DNA of 64,000 bases from Janthinobacterium sp. CG3 (GCF_000344615.1 NZ_KB467824.1:5146778-5210777); one strand, 5' to 3'; counted from the first letter of the stretch, positions 43,665 through 55,164 are shown. Made by a program: numbers and translations. Notes: generated by a model from the letters alone, not told the origin.

Positions 43665-45203
43665 CTAGGCGTTGCGGGCGCGCTTTTCGCGCTTGCAATC
43701 GATGGTGCTGAGGACGTTGCCGTTCGGGTCGACGGTGTCGAGGTGGACATCGAAGCCCCACAACCGCGCCACGTGCTTGAGCACCTCCTCGGCCTGCTGG
43801 CTCAGCGGCCGGCGCTGGAACTGCGTGTGGCGCAGCGTCAGCGCGCGGTCGTCGCGGGTGTTGACCGACCAGACCTGGATGTTCGGCTCGCGGTTGCCCA
43901 GGTTGTACTGCTCGGCCAGCTGTTGGCGCACGTAGCGGTAGCCGGCCTCGTCGTGGATCGCCGAAATCGCCAGCTTCTCGTTCTTGTCGTCGTCGAGCAC
44001 GGCGAAGAAGTGGAACTCGCGGATCAGCTTGGGCGACAGGTACTGGGCGATGAAGCTCTCGTCCTTGAAGTTGCGCATGGCGAAGTCGAGCGTCTTTTGC
44101 CAGTCGCTGCCGGCGATGTCGGGGAACCACACGCGGTCCTCGTCGGTCGGGTGTTCGCAGATGCGGCGGATGTCCGTCATCATCGCGAAACCCAGCGCGT
44201 ACGGGTTGATGCCGCTGTAGTAGGGGCTGGTGACGGGCGGCTGGTAGACCACGTTGGTGTGGCTCTTGAGGAACTCCATCATGAAGCCGTCGCGCACCAC
44301 GCCCTCGTCGTACAACTTGTTGAGGATGGTGTAGTGCCAAAACGTGGCCCAGCCCTCATTCATCACCTGGGTCTGGCGCTGCGGGTAGAAATATTGCGAA
44401 ATCTTGCGCACGATGCGCACCATCTCGCGCTGCCACGGCTCCAGCAGCGGCGCGTACTTTTCGATGAAGTACAGCAGGTTTTCCTCGGGCTCGGGGGGGA
44501 AGCGCGGCGCCGCCTTGCTGACCTCCTCCTCGTCGCGCCGCGGCACGGTGCGCCACAGTTCGTTGATTTGCGACTGCACGTAGGCCTCGCGCTCCTTTTG
44601 CTTGGCGTTTTCCTGGGCCATCGATAGCTTGGCCGGGCGCTTGTAGCGGTCGACGCCGTAGTTCTGGATCGCGTGGCAGGAGTCGAGCAGGGTTTCGACG
44701 GCGTCGACGCCGTGGCGCTGTTCGCATTCGCTGATGTAGTTCTTGGCGAAGACCATGTAGTCGATGATCGCCTCGGCGTCGGTCCAGGTGCGGAACAGGT
44801 AATTGCCCTTGAAGAAGGAGTTGTGGCCGTAGGCCGCGTGGGCGATCACCAGCGCCTGCATGGTCAGGCTGTTTTCCTCCATCAGGTAGGCGATGCAGGG
44901 GTTGGAGTTGATGACGATCTCGTAGGCCAGGCCCATTTGGCCGCGCTTGTAGCTTTTTTCGGTCGACAGGAAGTGCTTGCCGAACGACCAGTGGTTGTAC
45001 GAGACCGGCATGCCGACCGAGGTGTAGGCGTCCATCATCTGCTCGGCGGTGATGATTTCCAGCTGGTTCGGATAGGTGTCGAGGCCGAAACCGGCGGCGA
45101 CGCGGCGGATTTCCTCGTGCGCCTGCTCGATCAGCTCGAAGGTCCATTCGGACTGCTCGGGCAGGGCGCGCGGGTGCGGCGGTTTCTTTGTCATCATGTT
45201 CAT
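43665..45203 (-). CDS. SpoVR family protein
   Basis: A 512-residue soluble protein of the SpoVR/YcgB family: TYPNQLEIITAEQMMDAYTSVGMPVSYNHWSFGK, then LEENSLTMQALVIAHAAYGHN and NEGWATFWHYTI. Its biochemical role is unknown; in Bacillus it is needed for spore cortex. It is the third gene of prkA-yeaH-spoVR, a common proteobacterial stress and stationary-phase trio. The ATG overlaps the yeaH stop by one base. Confidence 0.92.
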   Translation of the reverse strand: MNMMTKKPPHPRALPEQSEWTFELIEQAHEEIRRVAAGFGLDTYPNQLEIITAEQMMDAYTSVGMPVSYNHWSFGKHFLSTEKSYKRGQMGLAYEIVINSNPCIAYLMEENSLTMQALVIAHAAYGHNSFFKGNYLFRTWTDAEAIIDYMVFAKNYISECEQRHGVDAVETLLDSCHAIQNYGVDRYKRPAKLSMAQENAKQKEREAYVQSQINELWRTVPRRDEEEVSKAAPRFPPEPEENLLYFIEKYAPLLEPWQREMVRIVRKISQYFYPQRQTQVMNEGWATFWHYTILNKLYDEGVVRDGFMMEFLKSHTNVVYQPPVTSPYYSGINPYALGFAMMTDIRRICEHPTDEDRVWFPDIAGSDWQKTLDFAMRNFKDESFIAQYLSPKLIREFHFFAVLDDDKNEKLAISAIHDEAGYRYVRQQLAEQYNLGNREPNIQVWSVNTRDDRALTLRHTQFQRRPLSQQAEEVLKHVARLWGFDVHLDTVDPNGNVLSTIDCKREKRARNA

Positions 45204-46471
45204 TATTTGACCTGCTTCTTGAACAGTTCGCGGAACACCGGATAGATGTCGGCCGGCGTGACGATTTTCTGCATGGCGAAGTGCGGGTGGTGGTCGTGCA
45301 CCTGGGTGTATTGCTCCCACAGGTTTTGCTGCGGGCCGTCGGTGATCTCGACGTAGGTGTAGTACTGCACCTTCGGCAGGATGGTGTTGATCAACAACTG
45401 GCGGCACAGCACCGAGTCGTTGTCCCAGTTGTCGCCGTCCGAGGCCTGCGCCACGTAGCTGTTCCACTGGCCGACGCCGTAGCGTTCCTCGAGGATGCCG
45501 TTGAGCAGGTGCAGCGCCGACGAGACCACGGTGCCGCCCGACTCGCGCGAGTTGAAGAATTCGTTCTCGTCGACCTCGGCCGCCGCCGTGTGGTGGCGGA
45601 TGAACACCACCTCGATCTTGTCGTAGGCGCGCTTGAGGAACAGGTAGAGCAGGATGAAGAAGCGCTTGGCGGTGTCCTTGCGGCTTTCGTCCATCGAACC
45701 GGAGACGTCCATGATGCAAAACATCACCGCCTGCGTCATCGGCTTGGGCACCTTGATGCGGTTGCTGTAGCGCAGGTCGAACGGGTCGATGAAGGGGATC
45801 GCCAGCAGGCGCGTGTGCAGGTGGTGGATCAGGCGGCGCAGCTCGAGCACGCGCTCGTCGTCGTCGGGGGCGCCCAGCAGCACGATCTCGGCCAGTTCGC
45901 GCTCGGCCTCGATGACCCGTTTGCGCGAGCTGCCGCCGACGGCGATGCGCCGCCCGAGCGCCCCGCGCAGCGAGCGCAGCACGTGGATGTTGGACGGCGT
46001 GCCCGACATATTGTAGCCGGCGCGCTGGTTCTTGAACTCGGTGGTCGCGGTCAACTGGGTCTTGACCATGTGCGGCAGTTCCAGGTCCTCGAAGAAGTAG
46101 TTCATGAACTCTTCGCGCGACAGCTCGAAGATGAAGTCGTCCTCGGTCAGCTGGTCGCTATTGCCGGCCTTGCCGCGGCCGGCGCCGGCGCCGCCCTTGG
46201 GCCGGGCGACCTGGTCGCCCTTCTGGTATTCCTTGTTGCCGGGATTGATGGTTTCCCACACGCCGCCGTGGGCGTGGCCGAACGAGGGCTCGCCGACGTC
46301 CTTGACGGGGATCGAGACCTTCTCGCCGTTTTCAATGTCGGTGATCGAACGGCCCTTGATGGCGCGCCCCACCGCATCCTTGATTTGACTCTTGTAACGA
46401 CGCAAGAAACGCTCGCGGTTGACCGCGGACTTGTTCTTGCTTTGCAAACGACGATCAATGAGGTAAGTCAA
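45203..46471 (-). CDS. YeaH/YhbH family protein (DUF444, VWA-like)
   Basis: A 422-residue protein starting MTYLIDRRLQSKNKSAVNRERFLRRYK, the YeaH opening. A von Willebrand A-like domain with the metal-site motif DVSGSMDES (about residue 250) and the segment FLKRAYDKIEVVFIRHHT follows. It is cytoplasmic, usually partnered with PrkA. Located 91 bases after prkA and overlapping spoVR by one base. Confidence 0.93.
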   Translation of the reverse strand: MTYLIDRRLQSKNKSAVNRERFLRRYKSQIKDAVGRAIKGRSITDIENGEKVSIPVKDVGEPSFGHAHGGVWETINPGNKEYQKGDQVARPKGGAGAGRGKAGNSDQLTEDDFIFELSREEFMNYFFEDLELPHMVKTQLTATTEFKNQRAGYNMSGTPSNIHVLRSLRGALGRRIAVGGSSRKRVIEAERELAEIVLLGAPDDDERVLELRRLIHHLHTRLLAIPFIDPFDLRYSNRIKVPKPMTQAVMFCIMDVSGSMDESRKDTAKRFFILLYLFLKRAYDKIEVVFIRHHTAAAEVDENEFFNSRESGGTVVSSALHLLNGILEERYGVGQWNSYVAQASDGDNWDNDSVLCRQLLINTILPKVQYYTYVEITDGPQQNLWEQYTQVHDHHPHFAMQKIVTPADIYPVFRELFKKQVK

Positions 46472-46562
46472 AACATGCCTCCTGCAGCGATTGGTGCGGC
46501 GGTCGGTCCGGTGGCGGCGGGCGCTGGCGCGCCCGCCGTCACCGGGTTATCCCACTGCCGGC

Positions 46563-48485
46563 TTAAGAAGACTTCCTCACGCGCAAATACCATTCGCACA
46601 ACAGCCGCACCTGCTTGGCGGTGTAGCCTTTTTCGACCATGCGGGCGACGAAGTCGGCGTGCTTGTTGGCGTCGTCGGCGCTGGCCTTGGCGTTGAAGGA
46701 AATCACCGGCAACAATTCCTCGGTGTTCGAGAACATCTTTTTCTCGATCACGGTGCGGAATTTCTCGTAGCTGGTCCAGGCCGGGTTCTTGCCGCCGTTG
46801 TGCGCCCGCGCGCGCAGACCGAAGTTGACGATCTCGTTGCGGAAGTCCTTCGGATTGGAAATACCGGCCGGTTTCTCGATTTTCTCCAGTTCGTTGTTCA
46901 GCGATTCGCGGTCGAAACTCTCGCCGGTGTCCGGGTCGCGGTATTCCTGGTCCTGGATCCAGAAGTCGGCGAAGGTGACGTAGCGGTCGAAGATGTTCTG
47001 GCCGTACTCGGAATAGCTCTCCAGGTAGGCGGTCTGGATCTCCTTGCCGATGAACTCGACGTAGCGCTGCGCCAGGTGCTCCTTGATGTAGGAGAAGTAG
47101 CGCTGCTCGGTTTCGGGCGGGAACTGCTCGCGCTCGACCTGCTGCTCCAGCACGTACAGCAGATGCACCGGATTGGCCGCCACCTCGGTGGTGTCGAAGT
47201 TGAACACCTTCGACAGGATCTTGAAGGCGAAGCGCGTCGACAGCCCGTTCATGCCCTCGTCGACGCCGGCGTAGTCGACGTACTCGTGCATCGACTTGGC
47301 CTTCGGATCGGTGTCCTTCAGGTTTTCGCCGTCGTAGACCAGCATCTTGCTGAAGATGCTGGAATTTTCCGGGTCCTTCAGGCGCGACAGGATCGCGAAC
47401 TGCGCCATCATCTTCAAGGTGCCGGGGGCGCAAGGGGCCTTCAGCAGCGAGGAGTTGGCCACCAGCTTGTCGTAGATCTTGATCTCGTCGCTGACGCGCA
47501 GGCAGTACGGCACCTTGACGATATAGATACGGTCGAGGAAAGCCTCGTTGTTGCGGTTGTTCTTGAAGGTCTTCCACTCCGACTCGTTCGAGTGGGCCAG
47601 GATGATGCCGTCGAAGGGGATCGCGCCGAAGCCCTCGGTACCCTTGTAATTGCCCTCCTGGGTGGCCGTCAGCAGCGGATGCAGCACCTTGATCGGCGCC
47701 TTGAACATCTCGACGAATTCCATCAAGCCCTGGTTGGCCAGGCACAGGCCGCCGGAATAGCTGTAGGCGTCCGGGTCATCCTGGGCGTAGTCTTCCAGCT
47801 TGCGGATGTCGACCTTGCCCACCAGCGAGGAGATGTCCTGGTTGTTTTCGTCGCCCGGCTCGGTTTTCGAGATGGCGATTTGCTTGAGCACGGAAGGGTA
47901 GCGCTTGACGACGCGGAACTGGTTGATGTCGCCGTTGAACTCGTGCAGGCGCTTGACCGCCCACGGCGACGGGATGTTGCGCAGGTAACGGCGCGGGATG
48001 CCGTAGTCCTCCTCCATGATGACGCCGTCCTCCTCCTCGTTGAACAGGCCCAGCGGCGATTCGTTCACCGGCGAACCCTTCAGGCAGTAGAAGGGCACGT
48101 GCTCCATCAGCGACTTGAGCTTTTCGGCGATCGACGATTTGCCGCCGCCGACGGGACCGAGCAGATACAGGATCTGCTTGCGCTCCTCCAGGCCCTGGGC
48201 GGCGTGGCGGAAGTAGGACACCACCTGTTCGATGACCTCCTCGGTGCCGTAGAACTCGCGGAAGGCCGGATAGATCTTGATGATCTTGTTGGCGAAAATG
48301 CGCGACAGGCGGGTGTCGTTGCGGGTGTCGACCAGGCTCGGTTCGCCGATCGCGGCGAGCATGCGCTCGGGCGCGCTGGCGTAGGTGAGCCTGTCCTTTT
48401 TGCACAGAGCCAGATAGTCGGTCAGAGACATTTCCTCTTCCCGGGTCCGCTCGTAGCGTGCTGCGTAGTTGTCAAAAATGGTCAT
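46563..48485 (-). CDS. prkA: PrkA-type serine kinase/AAA protein
   Basis: A 640-residue protein with an AAA-like domain (Walker A GPVGGGKSS at 110-118) and a C-terminal PrkA kinase-like domain. Strong family strings include EEVIEQVVSYFRHAAQGLEERKQILYLLG and FGLRARAHNGGKNPAWTSYEKFRTVIEKKMFSN. It is the first gene of the prkA-yeaH-spoVR operon; in E. coli yeaG is RpoS-dependent and linked to nitrogen starvation. AAAGGA precedes the ATG. The operon promoter is presumably in 48486-49016. Confidence 0.95.
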   Translation of the reverse strand: MTIFDNYAARYERTREEEMSLTDYLALCKKDRLTYASAPERMLAAIGEPSLVDTRNDTRLSRIFANKIIKIYPAFREFYGTEEVIEQVVSYFRHAAQGLEERKQILYLLGPVGGGKSSIAEKLKSLMEHVPFYCLKGSPVNESPLGLFNEEEDGVIMEEDYGIPRRYLRNIPSPWAVKRLHEFNGDINQFRVVKRYPSVLKQIAISKTEPGDENNQDISSLVGKVDIRKLEDYAQDDPDAYSYSGGLCLANQGLMEFVEMFKAPIKVLHPLLTATQEGNYKGTEGFGAIPFDGIILAHSNESEWKTFKNNRNNEAFLDRIYIVKVPYCLRVSDEIKIYDKLVANSSLLKAPCAPGTLKMMAQFAILSRLKDPENSSIFSKMLVYDGENLKDTDPKAKSMHEYVDYAGVDEGMNGLSTRFAFKILSKVFNFDTTEVAANPVHLLYVLEQQVEREQFPPETEQRYFSYIKEHLAQRYVEFIGKEIQTAYLESYSEYGQNIFDRYVTFADFWIQDQEYRDPDTGESFDRESLNNELEKIEKPAGISNPKDFRNEIVNFGLRARAHNGGKNPAWTSYEKFRTVIEKKMFSNTEELLPVISFNAKASADDANKHADFVARMVEKGYTAKQVRLLCEWYLRVRKSS

Positions 48486-50030
<1,545 letters not shown>

Positions 50031-50116
50031 GGCCGTTTAATCGCGTGCGCCGGCGGCGCGTCCGCCCGCCGGCTTTGCCTCCCCCCCCATTGCGTCCGCG
50101 CCGTCTGGAACACACC

Positions 50117-52651
50117 ATGTTGAGCCTATCCCTGAAAATGACCGCGCGCGACTGGCGCGCCGGCCAGTTGCGCTTCCTGCTGGTGGCGCTGATCGTCGCC
50201 GTCGCGTCGTTGTCGGCGGTGGGTTTCTTCGTCGACCGGCTGCGCGCCGGCCTGAACCGCGACGCCCACCAGTTGCTGGGCGCCGACCTGGTGGTCAACG
50301 CCGACAACCCGCTCAACCCGGCCTGGCTGGCCGAGGCCGAGCGGCGCGGGCTGCGCATCGCCCAAACCGTGGTCTTCCCCAGCATGGCGCAGGCCGGCGA
50401 GGGCGAGCAATCGGTGGCGCAACTGGCCTCGATCAAGGCGGTCTCGAAGCACTACCCGCTGCGCGGCCGGCTGAAAATCAGCACCGCGCCCGAGCAGGCG
50501 GGCGAAGGCGAGGGCGCGGCCACCGAGGCCATTCCGGCGCCGGGCACGGTGTGGGTCGACGCCGGCATCCTGCCGGGCTTGAAGGCGCGCGTCGGCGACA
50601 CCATCCAGCTGGGCGAGAAGCGCTTCACGATCGCCCAATTGATCGCCAGCGAACCGGACCGCGGCGCCGCCTTCCTCAACTTCGCGCCGCGCGTGATGCT
50701 GCCCTTGAGCGAACTGGCCGCCACCGGCCTGGTGCAACCGGGCGCGCGCGTCACCTACCGGCTGCTGCTGGCGTCGGCGTCGGCCGGGCAGGGCGCCGCC
50801 GTGGCCGGCTACCAGGCCTGGTTGGAGGCGCAGATCAAGGACGCGGCGCTCAAGGGCGTGCGCATCGACTCGCTCGAAACGGGCCGGCCGGAGATGCAGT
50901 CGACGCTGGAACGGGCCGACCGCTTCCTGTCGCTGGTCGGGCTGCTGTCGGCGCTGCTGGCGGCGGTGGCCGTGGCGATGGCGGCGCGCCGCTTCATGCT
51001 GCGCCACCTGGACGCCTGCGCCATACTGCGCTGCCTGGGCCTGACGCAAAACCAGGCGACGGCGATGTACCTGATTGAATTCGCGCTGGTCGGCCTGGCC
51101 GGCAGCGTGGTCGGCGTGGCGGTCGGCTTCGGCGGCCACCTGCTGTTGCTCGAACTGCTGGGCAAGCTGGTGCAAAGCGACTTGCCGCCGGTGTCGGCGC
51201 TGCCGGCGCTGCACGGCGTGGCCACCGGCATGTTGCTGCTGCTCGGCTTCGCCCTGCCGCCGATTCTGCAACTGCGCAACGTGCCGCACAACCGCGTGAT
51301 CCGCCGCGAGCAGGCGGCGCCGCAGCCGCTGGCCCTGGCCACCTACGGCCTGGGCCTGGGCAGCTTCGTGCTGCTGCTGCTGTGGCAGGCCGGCGACGCG
51401 CAACTGGCGCTGCTGACCGCGCTCGGCTTCCTCGTCGGCTTCGCGCTGTTCGCGCTGGTGGCCTGGCTCGGCCTGAAGTCGCTGAAGACGCTGCGCGGCG
51501 CCGTCAACCATCAAAGCTGGCGCTTCGCCGTCACGTCGCTGCAGCGCCGCCCCGGCGCCACCATCGTCCAGGTGGTGTCGCTGGCGCTGGGCCTGATGGC
51601 CCTGCTGCTGCTGACGGTGGTGCGCGGCGACCTGATGACGGCCTGGCGCAACGCCACCCCGGCGGACGCGCCGAACCGCTTCATCATCAACATCCAGCCG
51701 GAGCAGAAGGCCGAGATCGCGCGCCGGCTGGCCGGCGCCGGCGTCGTCAACGCGCCGCTGTACCCGATGATACGCGGGCGCCTGGTGGCGGTGAACGGCG
51801 CGGCCATCACGCCGGCGACCTACACCGAAGAGCGCGCCAAGAACCTGGCCGAGCGCGAATTCAACCTGTCGACGATGGCGCAGATGCAGGAACAGAACAA
51901 GCTCGTCGCCGGCAGCTGGTTCGCCGACCGCGCCGGCGCGCCGGCCGAGGCCTCAGTCGAGGAGGGCATCGCCAAGACGCTGAATCTGAAGCTGGGCGAC
52001 AAGCTGCGCTTCGACATCGCCGGCACGCCGGTGGAGGCGGCCGTGACCAGCCTGCGCAAGCTCGAATGGGGGTCGATGAAGGTGAACTTCTTCGTCATCA
52101 TCAACCCGGCGGCGATGGCCGACACGCCGCAAAGCTGGATCACCGCGTTCCACCTGCCGCGCGCCCAGGCGGCGCTGGGCAACGCCCTGACGCGCGACTA
52201 TCCGAACCTGACGGTAATCGACGTCGGCGGCGTGCTCAAGCAGGTGCAGGCGGTGCTGGAACAAGTCGTCACGGCGGTCGAGTTCCTGTTCTCGTTCACG
52301 CTGGCGGCCGGCGTGCTGGTGTTGTACGCCGCGCTGATGGGGTCGCAGGACGAGCGCACCCGCGAGGCCGGCCTGCTGCGCGCGCTGGGCGCGACGCGGC
52401 GCCAGTTGTCGCAGGCGCAGCTGATCGAATTTACGCTGGTGGGGGCGCTGGCCGGCCTGCTGGCGGCGGCCGGCGCCTCGGCGATGGGCTGGGCGCTGGC
52501 GACCTACCAGTTCAAGTTCGAATGGAGCTTCGGCTCCGGCGTCTGGCTGGCCGGGCTGGTGACGGGCGCGCTGTGCGCCATCACCGGCGGCTGGCTGGGC
52601 CTGCGCAACGTGCTCAAGCAACCGCCGCTGCAGACCCTGCGCGAAGGGTAG
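50117..52651 (+). CDS. ABC transporter permease, FtsX/YbbP type
   Basis: An 844-residue inner-membrane protein with a first helix at about 15-40, a large periplasmic domain, a cluster of helices around 275-460, a second periplasmic domain and three C-terminal helices (about 720-830). Both halves contain the FtsX-type core LVGLLSALLAAVAVAMAARR and AAGVLVLYAALMGS. This is the YbbP class, which usually partners with a YbbA ATPase to extract lipoproteins or hydrophobic molecules. No partner ATPase is in the window next to it. It follows the adenine deaminase gene by 86 bases without obvious functional link. The ribosome-binding site is weak. Confidence 0.88.
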   Translation: MLSLSLKMTARDWRAGQLRFLLVALIVAVASLSAVGFFVDRLRAGLNRDAHQLLGADLVVNADNPLNPAWLAEAERRGLRIAQTVVFPSMAQAGEGEQSVAQLASIKAVSKHYPLRGRLKISTAPEQAGEGEGAATEAIPAPGTVWVDAGILPGLKARVGDTIQLGEKRFTIAQLIASEPDRGAAFLNFAPRVMLPLSELAATGLVQPGARVTYRLLLASASAGQGAAVAGYQAWLEAQIKDAALKGVRIDSLETGRPEMQSTLERADRFLSLVGLLSALLAAVAVAMAARRFMLRHLDACAILRCLGLTQNQATAMYLIEFALVGLAGSVVGVAVGFGGHLLLLELLGKLVQSDLPPVSALPALHGVATGMLLLLGFALPPILQLRNVPHNRVIRREQAAPQPLALATYGLGLGSFVLLLLWQAGDAQLALLTALGFLVGFALFALVAWLGLKSLKTLRGAVNHQSWRFAVTSLQRRPGATIVQVVSLALGLMALLLLTVVRGDLMTAWRNATPADAPNRFIINIQPEQKAEIARRLAGAGVVNAPLYPMIRGRLVAVNGAAITPATYTEERAKNLAEREFNLSTMAQMQEQNKLVAGSWFADRAGAPAEASVEEGIAKTLNLKLGDKLRFDIAGTPVEAAVTSLRKLEWGSMKVNFFVIINPAAMADTPQSWITAFHLPRAQAALGNALTRDYPNLTVIDVGGVLKQVQAVLEQVVTAVEFLFSFTLAAGVLVLYAALMGSQDERTREAGLLRALGATRRQLSQAQLIEFTLVGALAGLLAAAGASAMGWALATYQFKFEWSFGSGVWLAGLVTGALCAITGGWLGLRNVLKQPPLQTLREG

Positions 52652-52705
52652 GCGGCGGCGGGCCGGGGGCTCTTTTTCCCTGGTTTTTTTGACGTTGGCG
52701 CCGCC

Positions 52706-53701
52706 TCACGCGCCGCCGTGCTCGCGCAGGTACTGCGCGTAGGGGAACACCGGCCGGTCGAAGTAGTGCGCCGGCAGGTCGAACAACGCCCAGAAATAGG
52801 TCTCGTCACCGCGGCAGACCTGCGGCGCGCAGCAGTAGCGGTACCAGTTGTCGCCGACGGCGGCGTGGTACATGCCGTCGCCGCCGGCGGCCGAAAAGAA
52901 CGGCAGCACGCGCTGCTCCAGCAGGGCGCTCAGCAGCGAGGCCGGGGCGTCGCTGTCGCGGGCGATCTCGTACTGCGCGCGCATGCCCTTTTCGGTCTCG
53001 ACGATCATCAGGCGGGCGTTGCCGTCGCGGTCGAAGAACAGGATGCCGGTCGGGTTCGGGAAGATGTAGTGCTCGACAAAGCCGTGCCGGGCGATCAGCG
53101 TGCCGACCACGGCCGCCAGCGCCGGGTCGCCGAGGAACTGGTAGTTGTGCAGCAGCAGCACGTCGCGCAGGGTTTCCGACTGTTCGGCGAAGAAGGCGGT
53201 TTGCAGCGCGCGGATTTCCAGTTCCAGCGTGTCGAGCGCGTCGTCCTCGCTTTTCTTGATGTAGCGGTCGATCAGGCCGCGGTTGAAGGCGGTGACGGCG
53301 ATTTTTTCGTCGGCCGCGCCGGTAAATAGGATTTTTTTGCACGGCAGATCGCGCACCGCCTCGCAAAACTCGATGCCGTTCATCTGCGGCATCGAGTAAT
53401 CGATGACCAGCACCGACGGCACCGAAAAACGCTCGGCGTGGCCGCTGATGCGGTAGATGCTCTCGATGTCGACGGCGACGTTGCAGTAGTCCGGCGGCAG
53501 GTTGGGCGCGTCGAAATTGACCTGCATCGGCGAGGCGCCGCAGCGCGGGCTCTGGCGCAGCCAGCCCAGCGCGGCGGTGGTGTCGTGGAAGGTCTTCCTG
53601 GCCAGCGCCGGGTCGAGCTGGAACGACAGGCTGCGCAGGAAGGAGTCGCTGTCGTCGATCAGCACGGTCAGGCTCGGGTGGGTGTAGACGGGCAGGTGCA
53701 T
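52706..53701 (-). CDS. jqsR: Response regulator of alpha-hydroxyketone quorum sensing (JqsR/LqsR-like)
   Basis: A 331-residue protein with an N-terminal receiver containing an insertion of about 40 residues after helix 1, Asp101 in VLVIDYSMPQMNG as phospho-acceptor, the Thr in ILFTGAADE and the Lys in RYIKKSEDD. Its C-terminal half (about 150-331) has no recognised DNA-binding motif, as in LqsR of Legionella. It starts eight bases after the jqsS stop, so both genes form an operon. It is adjacent and divergent from the signal synthase gene. Function is assigned by family and context. Confidence 0.8.
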   Translation of the reverse strand: MHLPVYTHPSLTVLIDDSDSFLRSLSFQLDPALARKTFHDTTAALGWLRQSPRCGASPMQVNFDAPNLPPDYCNVAVDIESIYRISGHAERFSVPSVLVIDYSMPQMNGIEFCEAVRDLPCKKILFTGAADEKIAVTAFNRGLIDRYIKKSEDDALDTLELEIRALQTAFFAEQSETLRDVLLLHNYQFLGDPALAAVVGTLIARHGFVEHYIFPNPTGILFFDRDGNARLMIVETEKGMRAQYEIARDSDAPASLLSALLEQRVLPFFSAAGGDGMYHAAVGDNWYRYCCAPQVCRGDETYFWALFDLPAHYFDRPVFPYAQYLREHGGA

Positions 53702-53709
53702 ACGTCGCC

Positions 53710-55008
53710 TTAATGGAGGCCGGGGGTGCCGGGGATGCCGGGGGTGCCGGGGGTGCGCGCCGGCGCGTTCAGGGGGAATTCCAGGACGAAGATCGCGTAC
53801 GCCGTCTCGCGCGAGACGCAGCGGATGCGCGCCTGCCAGGCTTCGACGATTTCCTTGCACAGGGCCAGGCCGATGCCGGTGCCGTTGTGCGCCGGATACG
53901 AGTAGAAGCGCTGGAAAATCAAGGGCAGGTGGCGCGGCGCGATGCCGCAGCCGGTGTCGATGAATAGCAGCCGCGGCGTGCGGCGGGCGCCGTCGATGAT
54001 GATGCGCACGCGGCCCTTGCCGGCGCGCTGCACCGCCTTGAGCGCGTTGCGCAGCAGGTTCAGCAGTATCACCACGGCCAGCTCGCTCTGGCCGGCGAAC
54101 ATGAAATTGCCGCGCACCTCGACCACCACCGAATTTTGCTGGAGCTGGCCGGCGAAGGGATAGCGCTTGATCACCGAGTCGACCGTCGCCGCCATCGAGA
54201 CCGCCTCGTTCGGCTGCAGGTTGCGGTTGACCGCGCTGGCGCTGAGCAGGAACAGGTCGATCATGTGGTTCATGTGGCGCACTTCGAACTGGATCCGGGT
54301 CAGCGCCTCGTGGGCGCTGTCGCTGTTGACCTGGTCGTGCTGCAGCAAGCGGTTCAAGCCGCGGGCGTTGGCGTCGACGCTGGTGAGCGGGGTGCGCAAC
54401 TCGTGCGCCACGGTCGCCAGTCCGGCGCCCAGTCCGGCCAGCTTTTCCTGCGCCAGCACGTTGCGCCCGACCTTGGCTACCGACAGCTCGGCGATGGTGA
54501 ACCAGTGGATCGGCAACTGCTGCAGCACCGGCTTGCTCAGCAGCACCGCGCCCTCGCCGGCGATCAGCACGCCGACGCAGGCCAGCGCGGTGCCGACCGC
54601 GTAGGCGACGCCGGCCAGCGCCATGTCGAAGTGGAACAGCACGACCAGGCCGACCAGCAGCGTCTGGGTCCAGACCGCCGAGGCGTGGTTCATCAAGAAC
54701 ATGAAGGTGAAGAAGAAGGGGATCAGGTAGCTCAGCGCGACCAGCAGGAAGATGTCGAGTTCGCGCTTGCTGAAGCGGCGCGCGAACAGGCCGATCAGGC
54801 ACAGGCCGATGCCGATGCAGCGCAGCACCACGTTTTCATAGGTCTGCGGTAAAAAATAACGCCACGTCACGTAGCAGGCGGGAATCGCGACGGCGCCGAT
54901 CCAACACAGCAGCACCACGCGGGCGGCGGCGTATTCGTTGGCCCCCAGCAGGGAACGGACCAGGCCAAGCTGCCAATGCATCCATCGTTGTGGTCGTCGT
55001 CGGGTCAT
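53710..55008 (-). CDS. jqsS: Sensor histidine kinase of alpha-hydroxyketone quorum sensing (JqsS/LqsS/CqsS-like)
   Basis: A 432-residue kinase with about six or seven membrane helices in residues 30-155 and no large periplasmic domain, the CqsS/LqsS layout. The HisKA domain has VAHELRTPL (His202), and the ATPase has NLLRNALKAV (N box), DTGCGIAP and GTGIGLAL. It probably detects the alpha-hydroxyketone made by JqsA. The last 15 residues are (TPG)-like repeats encoded by 9-bp tandem repeats. An FNR-like box lies 10 bases before its start codon. It is followed by the regulator gene. Confidence 0.82.
   Translation of the reverse strand: MTRRRPQRWMHWQLGLVRSLLGANEYAAARVVLLCWIGAVAIPACYVTWRYFLPQTYENVVLRCIGIGLCLIGLFARRFSKRELDIFLLVALSYLIPFFFTFMFLMNHASAVWTQTLLVGLVVLFHFDMALAGVAYAVGTALACVGVLIAGEGAVLLSKPVLQQLPIHWFTIAELSVAKVGRNVLAQEKLAGLGAGLATVAHELRTPLTSVDANARGLNRLLQHDQVNSDSAHEALTRIQFEVRHMNHMIDLFLLSASAVNRNLQPNEAVSMAATVDSVIKRYPFAGQLQQNSVVVEVRGNFMFAGQSELAVVILLNLLRNALKAVQRAGKGRVRIIIDGARRTPRLLFIDTGCGIAPRHLPLIFQRFYSYPAHNGTGIGLALCKEIVEAWQARIRCVSRETAYAIFVLEFPLNAPARTPGTPGIPGTPGLH
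53721..53756 (-). repeat. Four 9-bp tandem repeats at the 3' end of jqsS
   Basis: On the plus strand CGGGGGTGC occurs four times (second unit CGGGGATGC), encoding a GTP-type tail at the C terminus of the kinase. Prone to in-frame slippage. Confidence 0.8.
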
Positions 55009-55017
55009 GGCGTCAGC

Positions 55018-55031
55018 TTGACTTTTATCAA
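55018..55031. promoter_or_regulatory. FNR/Anr-like box near jqsS
   Basis: TTGACTTTTATCAA has the FNR layout TTGAY-N4-ATCAA with one mismatch to TTGAT. It lies 10 bases before the jqsS start codon, a position expected to repress. Confidence 0.55.
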
Positions 55032-55083
55032 TATCGCATAGTCCATTGAATTGATGTGGAATAGGAAACTATCGGCACTGTAG

Positions 55084-55097
55084 TTGACATATATCAA
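55084..55097. promoter_or_regulatory. FNR/Anr-like box upstream of jqsA
   Basis: TTGACATATATCAA has the same half-sites as the box at 55018 and lies 67 bases before the jqsA start codon. The -41.5 position would put transcription start near 55132, a reasonable activator site. Confidence 0.6.
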
Positions 55098-55164
55098 GTC
55101 CCCGGTTTCCAGTGGCGTCAAGGTTTTGCCTTAGGTCACACAATCATCAGAATAAGGGGAAAAA

